This document shows, piece by piece, positions 47,859 to 61,754 of a stretch of 64,000 nucleotides of DNA (its first letter is position 1; the number at the start of each line of letters is the position of its first letter). Source of the DNA: Harmonia axyridis (taxonomy: Eukaryota; Arthropoda; Insecta; Coleoptera; Coccinellidae). The notes below the pieces were generated by a model that had not been told where the DNA came from, ran no database searches, and worked only from the letters and a program-made list of their open reading frames with translations. Where the stretch lies: positions 19,941,825 to 20,005,824 of the forward strand of contig NC_059506.1 in NCBI RefSeq assembly GCF_914767665.1, read 5' to 3'. The translations under genes and the position numbers were made by a program.

Positions 47859-48783
47859 AATCGGAAATTACACCAAGCCTGTAAAATATATAAAAACCAT
47901 ACTTAATAAAACATCACAATGTAACTAACAACAAACAAGTATTACATACTTACATATTATTCTGGAACACATTTAATCCTCATTAGCTAGTAGCTACTTG
48001 GATAATGGAGGAAATTATTTGAACTCGAATTATTCAGTACCTGCTTACAAAACTGTAGTAATTATTCGAGCATAAAATTCTTAGAAAACTGAAAGATAAA
48101 GATTGTTATCTCACTTTTAGACAGGAAAGTGAGTTGGACATTACAACTTGAATGTTTTTCTGAAGAAAATATCATATTGTCGAAAGTTCGCATTGCTCAA
48201 AAGAAAAAAAAATTGAAATTTCTGAAATTTTTTTTCCGTAATTATTAAAAATTGAAATTTTTCGAAATACTTCACCTCACTCTCAACAGATTCAAACATC
48301 GGAAAAAATGGAATTTTTCAATAAAAAATATTGTAAACCTAAATTTTCAAGAAAAACCTATAAAATTCAAAATATAAGATTTTCCTATGTAAAAAAAAAT
48401 CCTAACTACAGATTTCAAGACAACGGTAAGTATTTATAAATTATCAAAGGTAATTCCACGAGTGCTTCAAATTTTATCGATAATCTTTTCTTTTCCACGA
48501 AAACGTGTTTATTTGGCAAAAACATGAAAATAAACCGATTGATAAAATTACGGCGATTCGTGTGCATAGTAGGTATTTTGGTTGCAATTCATACTTCATA
48601 AAATGTTTTTGTTGTTATTAATGAAAAAGTACCAAGTATGTGCTATCGTTGTATTCCAAATAGAATAACACGCAATTTTCACTGACAATATACAGGGGGT
48701 GCCATTTGAAAAGAAAAATTAAGGGTAGCTACCACAGGGCTGTCAAATGTAAGAACATTTTTTCACATCATTGGGAAAGTACT
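47859..48783. other. AT-rich interval, unit 4: repeat debris, no gene
   Basis: Copy of 6336-7260. Confidence 0.55.
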
Positions 48784-49972
48784 TTGATGTTATCCAAGCA
48801 AATTTTCTATTTTTTATTATCTTGTCAAATAAGCTGGATATTGCCTGTATACGATAACTAGGGACACCTGGTAGATATGTCAGGAAATTACTGCACATCA
48901 TATTTAAAAAGTACTGATTTTGATAATTTCTTTTTCTAAATCTTGAATTCATATTAAGGATTTTTTCGTTGGCTGTTTCTAAATCTATTTCATATAATTT
49001 TGTTAATTTAAACGAAAATCCATTAGAGTACTTTCCATTGGCAACTTTCTCTGAATTGGTGGTATTTTGTTTTGTGGAGGGGATGGAGGGATAGCAGCTC
49101 TAGTCCCGCTAGTCAAAGTAGGAATGATTCAGGTAAACATTCAATCCTCATTAACTACTTGAATAGATAACGGAAAACATTATTCACACCCTGTTACTCT
49201 CATTGAATTATGAAAGAACTAAATGATAAAGACTATTGTATTGCTTTCTAGCGAGGTCATTATAATTTTAATGTTTCTTCACAAATTTGTAGAAAATTTC
49301 ACATTCTCGAAAATTTGACTTTCCTTATCAGAAAACAAGAAGTTTAATGAAAATATCTGAAAATTTGTTGCAGGAATTACTGAAATTGAAATTTTTCGAT
49401 ATACTTTACCTAACTTGTGCAGATTCAACTACGGAAAAATTGAAGATAGAAATTCATAGTAAAAAATATTGGTTACCTATATATTTAAGATGTATGTAGT
49501 TATAAAATTCGAAACATAAGATTTCTTATGAAAATGAATTCTGAACGCTGAAAATACAAGATGATTTCTAACTACTTATTTTAAAAAACGGTATTTATAA
49601 ATTATACCACGAGTGCTTCAAAAAAAAAATGAAATATGAAAACACACCCATTGATAAAATCACGGTGACTGGTGATTTCATCTAAATTTCATCAAACAAA
49701 AAATTTAATGAATAATCTCAAAATTAGTTTCAAGAAATATTATAAAATTAACATTTTTCGAAATACTTTATCTTACTTTCATTGGATTCAATCTTCGGAA
49801 CAATTAAAAATAAAAATTTATAGTTAAAAATATTGTATAATTTGTGTACCTATGTAATATATATTCATATACCAAAATGATGTTATCAAAGCAAATTTTC
49901 CTTTTTTTTATTGTCTTGCCAAATAAGCTAGATATTGCCTGTATACGATAACTAGGGACACCCGGTAGATAT

Positions 49973-50969
49973 AATAATAATAATAATAATAATAATAAAA
50001 TGGTTTATTCTGTAAGCTACAGGGTATAAACATATAGTCACAGAGGCGTGAGCCTGTACGTGACTTCTAAATAAACAAAATAAAATGCAGTAGCCAGTAT
50101 TCAAATAAATTAACAAATCAAGATCAAATTCTTTTAACATATTTCAATAAAAATATAAAAATCAACAAAAACTCAATAGCACAGTAATGATCATAGATAA
50201 GTGCCCATTCTATACATACAATTATATACATATATTATATCATAAACTCAGGGGCGCACTCATTCGGTCATGTCCACTATCAGCTACTCGGTCATCAAAC
50301 AACACTGCATCAAAAAGCTCATTCTCTATTTCAAGTTACATCAATATACTTATTGGAGGAAGGTTGAATCCAGTAAGTAATTTATTCATTTCTCTTCTAG
50401 CAAAAATCAGTGAAAAATGGTGATCGTTATTGGGGATTTATTATTGAATTAAAATATCTTCTGCCCTTGTCAATTACCCAATTTTTCAATCTTTTTCTCT
50501 TCTTAATGAGTGTTGTGATGTTCTTCAATTCTTTTGGAACAGCGGCATATATTCTTGGGGCCAGATAGGCAAAGCATCTTTGGCCTATACGTTTTCCTGC
50601 TCTTGGAGTAAGGTATTGATTCGTCTTGTTCCGTGTTTCATATTCACACTTAGTTAGTTGGAGTTGAATCTTCTTTTCACTTATGCCATTTAAAATCTGC
50701 TGTACAAATAATTGGTGGGGATTCATGACCCTGGAAACAGTAAACAATTCATCTGATGGATACAGAAGAGGCTTTCCGTAGATAATTCGTAGCAACCATT
50801 TCTGGATCACCTCAACCCTCCTCATATGACAACTATATGCTCCACCCCAACCTATTATCCCATATGCCATTTGGGATTGACATAAAGCTGAGTATACCAT
50901 CATCAAGCTTTTTGTATCCAAGTACTTCCTGAGATATCTAAACTTGGTAAGTAAAATGTTAAAATGTTA
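49973..50969 (-). mobile_element. 5'-truncated LINE fragment, unit 4
   Basis: Same insertion at the same site as in unit 3, with identical length and ends, so it was copied with the unit and not inserted again. Confidence 0.88.
50427..50921 (-). pseudogene. LINE reverse transcriptase C-terminal fragment, unit 4
   Basis: 164-codon frame identical in sequence to that of unit 3. Confidence 0.8.
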
Positions 50970-51949
50970 ATATGTTAGGCAATTACTTACATCATATTAA
51001 AAAAGTACCGATTTTGCAACATATTTTGAATCGAGAATTTTTGATAATTTCTTTTTCTAAATCTTGAATTCATATTCAGGATTTTTTCGTTGGCTGTTCC
51101 TAAATCTATTTCATATAATTTTGTTAATATAAACGAAAATTCATTAGAGACGTAAAGTTCTTTCCATTGGCAACTTTCTCTTAATGGATGGTATTTTGTT
51201 TTGTGGAGGGGATGGAGGTTGTCAGCCCTAGTCCCGCAAGTCAAAGTAGGAAGATTCAGGTAAAGATTAAATCCTCATTAACTACTTGAATAGATAACGG
51301 AAAACATTATTTACACCCTGTAACTCTCATTGAATTATGAAAGAACTAAATGATAAAGACTATTGTATTGCTTTCTAGCGAGGTCATTATAATTTTAATG
51401 TTTCTCCACAAATTTCTAGAAAATTTTCCATTCCTTATCAGAAAACAAGAATTTTAATAACTATATCTGAAAATTTGTTGCAGGAATTACTGAAAATGAA
51501 AGTTTTCGATATACTTTACCTAACTTGTGGAAATTCAACTACGGAAAAATTGAAGATAGAAATTCATAGTAAAAAATATTGGTTACCTATATATTTAAGA
51601 TGTATGTAGCTATAAAATTCGAAACATAAGATTTTCTTATGAAAATGAATTATGAACACTGAAAATACAAGATTATTCCTAACTACTTCTTTTTAAAAAC
51701 GGTATTTATAAATTATACCACGAGTGCTTCAAAAAAAAAATAAAATATGAAAACACACCAATTGATAAAATCACGGTGACTCGTGATTTCATTCAAATTT
51801 CATCAAACAAAAAATTTAATGAATAATCTTAAAATCAGTTTCAAGAAATATTATAAAATTAAAATTTTTCGAAATACTTTACCATACTTTCAGTGGATTC
51901 AAATTTGTATAATTTGTGTACCTATATAATATATATTTATATACTAATA

Positions 51950-53226
51950 TATTCTGTATATATATAAAATTCAAAATATAAGATTTCTTCATGAGAATGA
52001 ATACTGAATACTAAATTTCAAACTTCGGACATTTGTTCGTGAGAATTTTTTCTTAAAAAGACCTAACGAATCATCATCTAAAATTTCGTGGTAGCTAGAA
52101 ATATTTCATTTTGTATATTTATTCTATGGGATTCATTAACCGATCCTAGGAAAGTTCATTATTTTTCATTATTTTTCGAAGGTTTTTTTTCATTGTCAAA
52201 TATCATCTTTTAAAGAATTGAATAAATTTTGAATTTACTCCAATAAAAATTTTAATTGCAATAAAAATCTTGAACTGAAAAGAAATATACATATATTTGT
52301 TTTAGGAATTATAAAAAAATATTTTTTTTCAAATTATTTCAGCACATTATTTAATGATATAATTTTTATTTTATAATTTAGAAAGTTACCATATACATAT
52401 AATTCTTGTGTTATCTTTCTATATTGAAACTAACTAAAGATTCAAAATAAGTTCATACGCAAATTGATATAAATATACACTGATCACCTTTTAAACTACA
52501 ATTAAAATTTCAAAAACTGAAATCAATGGAAAATTATTGAAGAATTCGTTCAAGGAATTATTAAAAAATGAAGATGATCCAAAATACTATTCCGCCCATT
52601 TAGCTATGTCATGTTTTGAAACTTTTTGGGACCGAAATTCATAGTAAAAAATAATGTGTACATATAAGTATATTGCGATTGTTTTGAATATTTTCCATAA
52701 GCTGTTTTTTGACGTGATATATGTACATAGTTCTTTACATGCTTTTTAACTGACATTGATTCTTGCAGTTTTATTCATTATAATTCTGAAATTTAGATAT
52801 TTGAATCTGTCCTCATACGACAATCCTCATTCAATAATTCTATTGTTTAATTTTTGAAATAGTATGTTTTTACTATCATCTGTAGGTGATTTTGATATGA
52901 GATCTAATGCTGATAACAAATTTTTTAACACAATTTTGTTCTTTATGATCCATGGTACATTTATATGAAACAACCTACGTACAGCTTCATACTTCTGTGA
53001 AAATTCTATATTTTTTTCGTTTTTCTACTGTGTCTTTTTTCAAATGGAAATGATAAATAAATATTCTATTATTATAACTTTTTTATCATATCATTGAAAT
53101 AATAATAACTAAAATATAAACATAAGTATAAAAAAGAAGAAGAATATGAAATATCAAAACAAGAAGTTCCATGCGCATGAATTCGTTGAGTCATTAAGTA
53201 AAGTCATTAAGTGAAGTCAGAAAGAG
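51950..53226. other. Upstream region of gene 5
   Basis: Copy of 9426-10702: direct repeat at 52519-52826, exon-like minus-strand frame at 52827-52994. Confidence 0.4.
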
Positions 53227-53234
53227 TATATAAA
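53227..53234 (+). promoter_or_regulatory. TATA box of USP10-like gene 5
   Basis: TATATAAA, 93 bp upstream of the exon 1 ATG at 53328. Confidence 0.6.
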
Positions 53235-53327
53235 CTCAGAGAAGTTTTCAAAGCCATCATAATATTTTGAGCTTTCGAGTGAAAGGTGTTTTTGTGTTTT
53301 GAATTTAAAATTCTATAGATATTAAAT

Positions 53328-56300
53328 ATGTCTTTTTTGGATATAGAAGCGGAAGTTAGCAGTGAGGTGAGTTGGCATATTATATTTTTTCTTTTCATTT
53401 CATTAATATTTTTCTGATAACTAAAAATTGAAATCAATCAAAAATAATTGAAGAATTCGTTCAAGGAATTATTAGAAAATGAAAATTGTCCAAAATACTT
53501 TTCCGTCCTTCTAGCTATTTCATGTTTTGAAACTTTTTGTGACAGAAATTCATAGTAAAAAATAATGTGTTTATATAAGTATATTGCGATTATTTTGAAT
53601 ATTTTGCATAAGTGGTTTTTTGACGTGATATCTTTACATGCTTTTTTACTGACGTTGATTTTTGCAGTTTTATTCATAATAATCTGTCTTCTTCCGACAA
53701 TCCTGATATTATTTGTAGTCGTATTCATATTCAAATTAGATATTTCTATGAATTTAGAATAATAATCCAACACTAATAGATAATTTCTTTTATTGAAGTA
53801 GAATAAATCGATTCCAACTTTAATCCACGGCTCATTAGGAATATCATGATTAATTAGAGGTTCTTTTACATTTTGTTTTCTATATAGGTTACAAGTTTCA
53901 CAAGAATCACTCAATTTATCTATTTGTAATGATAAACTTGGCCAAATTACTAGTTCTCTAGCTCTGTTTTAAATTTTTTTTTTACCCATATGTCCTATAT
54001 GTAATTGTTTTAATGTATCTTGTCTTAATTCTTCCGGTATTAAAATTTTGTCACCTTTGCATATTAAACCTTCCATAAAAGTTAATTCATCTCTATAGGA
54101 CCAATAAACTTTCATGTCACTTTCTAAATTCTTTTTGTTATTAGGAAAACCATTTTTTATTAATATTACTAAATTTTGCAAATGACTGTCAGTTTCGATT
54201 ATTTGTTTGATCTTTTCTATTTTTAAATCTGATACAGGTAAATTCTTTATTATTGAGCAAATATGCAAATCAATATCTTTTGCAAATTCATATTCTTCAT
54301 CAATATAGGTTCTTGATAAAGCATCAGCAATTTTCAATTCCTTCCCCGGTTTATATACTAATTTAAATTGGTAAGGTTGAAGTTTTAAAAGCATTCTTTG
54401 CAATCGAGGAGGTGTTTTAACAAGAGGTTTTGAGAAAATTGATATTAATAGTCGATGATCAGTTTCAATAGTGATATCTCCATTTGCAAATAAATATTGA
54501 TGAAATTTTTCACAACTGAATACTACTGGAAGCATTTCTTTTTCTATTTGCGCATAAGATTTTTGAGATTCTGTCAAGGACCTTGATGCATAGCCAATTA
54601 TTTTATTTTTCTGTTTGATACAAGTACCAAGACCTTTTGAAGATATTACATCATCACATGATATTATTATGTCTTCATTCGGTTGAAAATATCCTAATAT
54701 AGGTTCTTTTGAAATAATATTTTTTAACGATTCGAATGAATTTTGTTGTTCATGATTCCATTGAAATTCAATATTTGATTTTAATAAATTTTTTAGCGGT
54801 TCTGTTATACTAGATGCATTTGGAATAAATCTTTGTAAATATGTAATCATTCCTAAAATGATTTCTACGTCTTTTTTATTCGGAGGAGTTTTATAAAATT
54901 CAATAGCTTTAATTTTTTCTTCATCTGGTTTTATTCCACTAGAAGTTAATATATGACCCATGTATTTGATTTCGGTAATGCCAAATTTACATTTGTTTTT
55001 GTTCAGTTTAATATTATTTTTTATACAAATAGCCAATGCAATTTTTAAAATTTTGTCATGTTCCTCAATGCTTCTTGCAAATATTAAAATATCATCTACA
55101 TAAATTTTGATACCTTTAGCCAAAGAAAATAAATCACTTATACGTTTGAAAAATATTTCCGATGAATTACGCAAACCATATGGCAATCTTTTGAAACAGT
55201 ATCTTCCGAAGGGAGTATTGAAAGTTGTAAGTTTCTTACTTTGATCATCCAATTTAACATGCCAAAAACCGTTACTACAATCTAGAGTGCTGAAATACTT
55301 AGCTCCTGATAACTCGTAGGTTAATTCTTCTAATGATGGCACATGGAAATGTTCTCGTTTTATGGCTTTATTCAAGTCCTTGTAGTCAATGCAGATTCTT
55401 ATATCATTATTGGGCTTACGAACGATTACCATTGAGCTGACCCAATCGGTTGGCTCCGATAATTTCTCTATAATATTTTCGTCTTCTAAGTCTTGAAGTT
55501 TTTGTTTCAGTTTTTCGTGAAAATTGAATGGAATTTTTCGCGGTGGTTGAATTATTGGAGTTATATTTGGATCAACTTCTATGTGTTACTCATCTTTCAA
55601 ACATCCGATACCTGTGAACAGATCATTATAATTGGAAAAAAAATTAGCATAAGTTTCATTTTTATTGCAGTCCTTCACTTTATGGCCTTTTTTTATAGGG
55701 GATGAAATCGTTTATTTCAGTTTACAGCGCGTACGCTTAAACTCGCCTGACGGATGGAGTTTAATTATCTTTTACAACTTGTTTCGGGTAGCGCGCTCCT
55801 GTTAGGTCGCGCCGTCGCGCCACCCCATTAATTGATTTGGTGTGTATTCTTTTTAATTTGAAGTTTCTGGAAGATCATCCGTTATGTTAATTGGGATGCA
55901 CTCCGTTAATTTTTATTGTCCTCGTTCCGGGACTCTACCGTTTCCTCTAATTTAAATTCAAATTTTTTAATCTAAGTTGCTGCTGGAGTTTTAGATAAGA
56001 CTTTCGCGATGATGTGGCTCGTTATTCTATGATGGATGCAGAATTTTTGCAGACGTTTGGAAGGTGCATTACAGTGGTGACGCCAGCTTTTAAGAATAGT
56101 TAACAAATTCATCTTTTATTTTTTTGTCCATGCAATATTTCAGGGGGGGGGCAGCAAAAATTTAGAGACGGATCCTACCCTGGTTATTGGTTTCTCAAAA
56201 ATGTCACCCGTATCAAAAAAAATATTTTTTTCAACTCAATTTTTGTAATTTTGTAAAATTATTATTAGTTTTCCATAAACAATAGGCCATCGCGGTGAAT

Positions 56301-58731
56301 CACCCTGTACATCATTATCATTTAGCCTTCTGCTTCCACTGAGGGATATAAATGTTGCCTTACAATAACGAAGAAATAAAATTCAATTCGGCAACGTAGC
56401 TGCTAATTTGACATAGAAAATTGGATGTCATTCAAGGATCTCAAGGTCATGCACCTGTTCTACCCTAGTTTGTCTTATCTTCAGACAGAACATTTTCGAA
56501 TTCATCTCAAACATTTTCGTGCATTTTCATCTCAAACGTCATCGTTGATATCGTTCCTTGATAGCATATTACAGGTCGAGAATAAAGAATAATCAAATTA
56601 TAACACCGTAGAATAAGATAGTTTAATTTTGGATGTAACAGCAAAAGCGTTTGTATAGACTAATTCAAGTGACTTTGGATATACTATATACAGAAATATT
56701 ATAATTTCCAAAATGATTTCCACTATTATATTGTAATTTTTTTCAGAATCTACAATTCTTAGAATTAACTGCGTTAGAAGAAGAAGAGGCCCGTAGAATA
56801 AATACCATATTATTTACCAATTCTAGTGAATTCAAATTACCATGGAGAGTTAAACAAAAATTTTCTTCGAGTGAGTATAGAGATCTTAATATAATTATTT
56901 ATGGTCAATATGAATATGTAATATAATAATGAATCAACTAATATCAACTTTTTCAGAAAATCAGTGTAGAAAATCTGTGATCAATTACAATGGATTATCA
57001 ATTACAAAACCTATTATCCAAAATGAGATGACAGGAAAACATCCGAAACCTTCAACTCCCCCTAGTTCAGCTGTAAAAACAATTGAAATTATTGCAAGAG
57101 ATAATACACAGATAATTAAAAATGATTCAAATGGGACAATTGAAAAAATTGAAAGTAGCATCTCGAATAAAAATGAATCTAAAATTGAGGAGTCCACAGT
57201 GAATGTATATAAAAAATCATGGGCTAGTCTATTCGATAAAGATGTTAAAACAATATCGAATGGAAAAATACACAATAAAATTAATGATTCACATGTAACA
57301 TCTTTAAAACATACAAAAGTAGTCGAAAAAATAGATTCAGCCACTCATATGTTAGGAGGTGAGTTCAAAACCATATCTTTATTTTTATATTTATCTTACT
57401 TTCAACTAACAATTTGCTTACATCTACAGTAGATAATTATTTTACTTAGTTGAACCCATTTTACTTGATGAAAAGTGGAATGCTTTGGTTGTTTCTATCA
57501 TGGTTAGTAATATTCTTTAATTTTCAGAATTTCTCAAGAACTATAAAATTGATGAGACCCAAACCAGTTTTAAACCCAGGGGTTTACGAAACAGAAGTAA
57601 CTTTTGTTATATAAACTCAATATTACAAGCCTTACTTGCTTGCCCACCACTTTGTAATCTCCTCAAACGGCTATCAGAGAACTTCACTCACAATAATGCA
57701 CTGAAATCAATAACAATGAGTGAAAATATGTAAGTATAAATTAATATAATTTGCAACTTTGATTGAATAACAATTTTATATATGTATTTTAATTATTCAA
57801 CTATTCCAGGTGTAAATTTATGAATAACTTCGATAATCTGCCCAATGTAAGACGCAAGTCACGTTCAAAAAAGAAGAACAAGAAGCAAACTTTCGTCAAT
57901 ATAGATAATGGCAATTCGTTTGAGGCCTCATCGTTTTATACGATGCTAAACGGAACACGTAGCGATTCTTTCCTTGTTGAAGGCCGACAAGAGGACGCCG
58001 AAGAGTTCTTGAGCCTTCTGTTAAATGGGCTCAATGATGAAATGATGGAAATAATGAAATTGATTAGCCATGACGAAAATATTCAAGCAGCTAAAGAAGA
58101 AGTGAAAATAGAAGGGAATGTAACAAGAGAAATACAAATGGACAAGACACCGATTAGTGATATATTCGGAGGACTTCTCTGTTCAAGAATCCATAAAACC
58201 GGAGATGAAACTTCAGAAAATATTGAACCATTCCTAACATTGCCATTAAATATTAAGAAAGCAAATAACATAGCTGAAGCATTAGAAGGCCTTACAACCA
58301 AGAACAAACTAGAGGGTCTGACATCATCGAAAACGAAAGAACCGGTTGAAGCATGGCAGCAAGTGATGATAGAGAAGTTGCCTGTAGTTTTAGTATTACA
58401 TTTGAAATGCTTCGAATACAGAATGAATGGCTGCACTAAAATAATGAAGACTATAGAATTTCCCATCAATCTGCAGATTGATTCTGAAATATTAACTGGA
58501 AGGACGAATACTTCAGCGGAGAGACAATATAAATTAATATCTGTAGTATACCATGTAGGAAAGGAGGCCAGCTATGGGCATTATATAGCAGATACTTTCC
58601 ATTCGGGGTATAATACATGGTTGAGGTTTGATGACTCTAAAATAAACAGAGTTACGGAAGAAGATGTTCTTAAACGTCAAGGAGATAGAGTTCCTTATTT
58701 ATTATTTTATCGAAGGAGTGATACGGTGTGA
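53328..58731 (+). CDS. USP10: USP10-like ubiquitin C-terminal hydrolase, gene 5 (intact)
   Basis: Exons: 53328-53366, 56747-56870, 56957-57358, 57528-57729 and 57810-58731. The 562-codon frame is open, with Thr485 as in gene 4 and Val285 as in genes 2-4. Introns 2-4 match the other copies in length (86, 169 and 80 bp) and intron 1 is 3,380 bp. Near-identity to gene 4 in exons, introns and flanks implies very recent duplication or ongoing exchange between copies. Confidence 0.9.
53430..53707. repeat. Direct repeat at start of intron 1, gene 5 (second copy)
   Basis: Partner of 52519-52826, with the same deletion as unit 4. Confidence 0.75.
53708..55699 (-). mobile_element. Ty3/gypsy pol relic in intron 1 of gene 5
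   Basis: Near-copy of the unit 4 relic, with a 487-codon open frame at 53969-55432. I noticed one residue difference from unit 4 in the linker (Lys for Thr in the EFAKDID stretch). Confidence 0.88.
55800..56073 (+). repeat. LTR-like GC-rich block, unit 5
   Basis: Copy of the 274-bp block in intron 1 of gene 5. Confidence 0.35.
56074..56746. other. 3' part of intron 1, gene 5: no gene seen
   Basis: Collinear with 1584-2256; nothing further recognised. Confidence 0.6.
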
Positions 58732-58873
58732 AGTGTAAAAATTCATTGATATAGTTGTTAATTTGTACAGATTAGATTTAAGGATGCTGAACATTGTAAT
58801 ATTTTTCTGTTGTTTCATGAGTAATGCCATGTATTGTATTTCGGGAGAATATGATAAATTGACTATACAATGT

Positions 58874-58875
<2 letters not shown>

Positions 58876-58908
<33 letters not shown>
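58876..58908. repeat. (TA)n microsatellite, unit 5
   Basis: 33 bp of TA repeats, the longest allele in the window. In unit 3 the same tract is split by the LTR element. Confidence 0.95.
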
Positions 58909-58915
<7 letters not shown>

Positions 58916-58918
58916 AAA

Positions 58919-58924
58919 AATAAA
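58919..58924 (+). promoter_or_regulatory. Polyadenylation signal, gene 5
   Basis: AATAAA after the longest (TA)n tract of the array. Confidence 0.5.
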
Positions 58925-59608
58925 TATTATATTTTAATAAACGGACTTTGTATAAATGTAAAATTTTTTTTGTTTTTTTTGAAGAAATTTCTTTTCCTAA
59001 AACTTAAATTAAATTCAATTTTTGCAAGAACTACGATCTCAGAAGGAAAAAAAGATCGTCTTCGTGAAAATTCCAATAAACCATAAACAGTATTAGCTCA
59101 GGACTTTGGACTCTCATCTTTATTCCTTTTTCTTTGCTCTTGAAATCAGGTGAATTTCGCTCAATGTAATAAAAAAAAGTTGACCAAATTTTATAATTTT
59201 CCCCTGTGTTCAGCGGTGCTATGTTCTCCTACTTCTGTAACCTAGATAAATGAGGATATTTTGGAAGATCGTACCTCATGCACTCGAATCATGTAATTTT
59301 TTTTTGTTTCACAAACTCCTTAAAGGGGGGAGGTGGAAAAAAGCACTGCTTGATAATCGAAATTTTTTTTGTTTTGTTAAGAATTTAGTGTAAAATGGTT
59401 GAAAATCTATCAGCAACCTTTATTGCCTTAAGAACTTTATGGTGTTAGTTGTAACATAATACATTTTTAATATGTTTCAAAACTTATAAGCTGTATTCTT
59501 CTATAAATTATTCATGAAGGCATAAACATTCAATTAGGATCAATGCAGAAATTGAATGGATGTTTTTCTTGATTTGGCTGTTGCAAAATTTTTTATATAA
59601 TCAATCAA
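58925..59608. other. AT-rich spacer after gene 5: no gene seen
   Basis: Copy of 4431-5114. Confidence 0.6.
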
Positions 59609-60829
59609 TCAATTTTATCGAGTATCTCTTGCTCTATATCTAGGATTGCCAATCCAGAAAATCTGTCTCATGACATGGTAGACTTCAAAAAGTTTTCAAT
59701 TATTTTTAATTCAGTGAATGATCTCTTACCAGAAGCAACAGACACAGGTAAAGTGATAAGGATTCTTGAGGCAATACTAAGATTCGGTAGAGAAGAAGTA
59801 AGATTATTTTCGAAAATATATTGTAGAATTTCAAGAGGATTTTCGCTTCCGATAATGAAAACAATCTTAGGGCTTTTATCTCGTTGAATAAATCATTTTC
59901 TTTCACGTCAGCCTCTTTTTTTCCTAATCAGTTAGCTTTTGTTGAAGAGCATGACAGCATTTTAATAGATATTTATCATTTAATTTAAGAATATCACAAA
60001 TAATTTTGATCAATTATTTTCAGAAAGAAATTTATTTTAAAAGCGATTTTTTAATCTTGAGGTGCCTCATCCGTCTGTTCATAATCGAAAAATTTTGGTT
60101 TATACTTTCGTCTTACAGAATATAATAGAGAAAAACCTTGATCTATCTCAAGAGCAGCCGCTAGTTTTCCAGATTCCGCAAGTTTTTACTCGAGAACATT
60201 ATCATCCCTATAATTTTTGAAATGATCAACTAAATTCTTCAAATAGTTTTGGCACACTTTAATGTCAATCGCTACACTTTGCATCATTTTGCTTACAATA
60301 TTAATCTGGAATGAAACATCATAAGAAATTATTATACTTCAAATAAATTTAAGAGAATGAATATTTAATAAAAGAGAAATGTCTATTTCTAGTTTCCATG
60401 TTAAAAGTATAATTTTCTGCAATTTCTAAAAGGCTATTACATATTTGAATAAAATAAAACTTTAGCATCAATTCTACTTGACCATCTAGTATCACTTAGG
60501 GGTTTTAGATGTAACTGAGGATCATGCTTTTTTATAACATTCCAATCTCCTTGTGGATGAAGAGAAATATATATAAAGTTCTTGTACAATATCAAAAGAG
60601 TTTGATTGTCTCAGTCTTTACTTGTCGGAAATTCATCTTGATGATTAAAAAGAAAAATAACTTATTTCCGCTTTATAAAGCGGAAATAAGTTATTTTACT
60701 TTTAAATCATCAATATCAAAAGAGTCCACTGTTTCATTTGAAACCTTAGCAGCATCATTTTCAGTTAAATTTATGCTGTGTGCAGCACATGGCGCAAAAA
60801 ATGCCCTTTTGATGACAAACCTCCAATAA
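59609..60829 (-). pseudogene. Decayed hAT transposase (ZMYM1-like), unit 5
   Basis: Copy of the relic. At 59643 it carries G, shared only with unit 1 (5149); units 2-4 have A. A private G to T lies near 59758. Confidence 0.75.
60635..60716. repeat. Long near-perfect palindrome, unit 5
   Basis: Same 82-bp inverted repeat; perfect core 60654-60697. Confidence 0.9.
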
Positions 60830-61754
60830 AATCGGAAATTACACCAAGCCTGTAAAATATATAAAAACCATACTTAATAAAACATCACAATGTAACTAAC
60901 AACAAACAAGTATTACATACTTACATATTATTCTGGAACACATTTAATCCTCATTAGCTAGTAGCTACTTGGATAATGGAGGAAATTATTTGAACTCGAA
61001 TTATTCAGTACCTGCTTACAAAACTGTAGTAATTATTCGAGCATAAAATTCTTAGAAAACTGAAAGATAAAGATTGTTATCTCACTTTTAGACAGGAAAG
61101 TGAGTTGGACATTACAACTTGAATGTTTTTCTGAAGAAAATATCATATTGTCGAAAGTTCGCATTGCTCAAAAGAAAAAAAAATTGAAATTTCTGAAATT
61201 TTTTTTCCGTAATTATTAAAAATTGAAATTTTTCGAAATACTTCACCTCACTCTCAACAGATTCAAACATCGGAAAAAATGGAATTTTTCAATAAAAAAT
61301 ATTGTAAACCTAAATTTTCAAGAAAAACCTATAAAATTCAAAATATAAGATTTTCCTATGTAAAAAAAAATCCTAACTACAGATTTCAAGACAACGGTAA
61401 GTATTTATAAATTATCAAAGGTAATTCCACGAGTGCTTCAAATTTTATCGATAATCTTTTCTTTTCCACGAAAACGTGTTTATTTGGCAAAAACATGAAA
61501 ATAAACCGATTGATAAAATTACGGCGATTCGTGTGCATAGTAGGTATTTTGGTTGCAATTCATACTTCATAAAATGTTTTTGTTGTTATTAATGAAAAAG
61601 TACCAAGTATGTGCTATCGTTGTATTCCAAATAGAATAACACGCAATTTTCACTGACAATATACAGGGGGTGCCATTTGAAAAGAAAAATTAAGGGTAGC
61701 TACCACAGGGCTGTCAAATGTAAGAACATTTTTTCACATCATTGGGAAAGTACT
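60830..61754. other. AT-rich interval, unit 5: repeat debris, no gene
   Basis: Copy of 6336-7260. Confidence 0.55.

Larger units (their letters stand above)
48784..51949. repeat. Degenerate 1.1-kb tandem duplication, unit 4, split by LINE
   Basis: Same block with the LINE fragment at 49973-50969. The 85-codon minus-strand frame is at 50987-51244. Confidence 0.8.
40260..53226 (+). repeat. Tandem unit 4 (12,967 bp, with LINE)
   Basis: Complete unit with the LINE fragment but no LTR element. With unit 5 it shares the codon change Ser485 to Thr in the USP10-like gene and a deletion of about 25 bp near 40716, just before the gypsy relic. Near 49270 and 49437 it keeps the bases of units 1 and 2 where units 3 and 5 share a variant. 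Confidence 0.95.
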
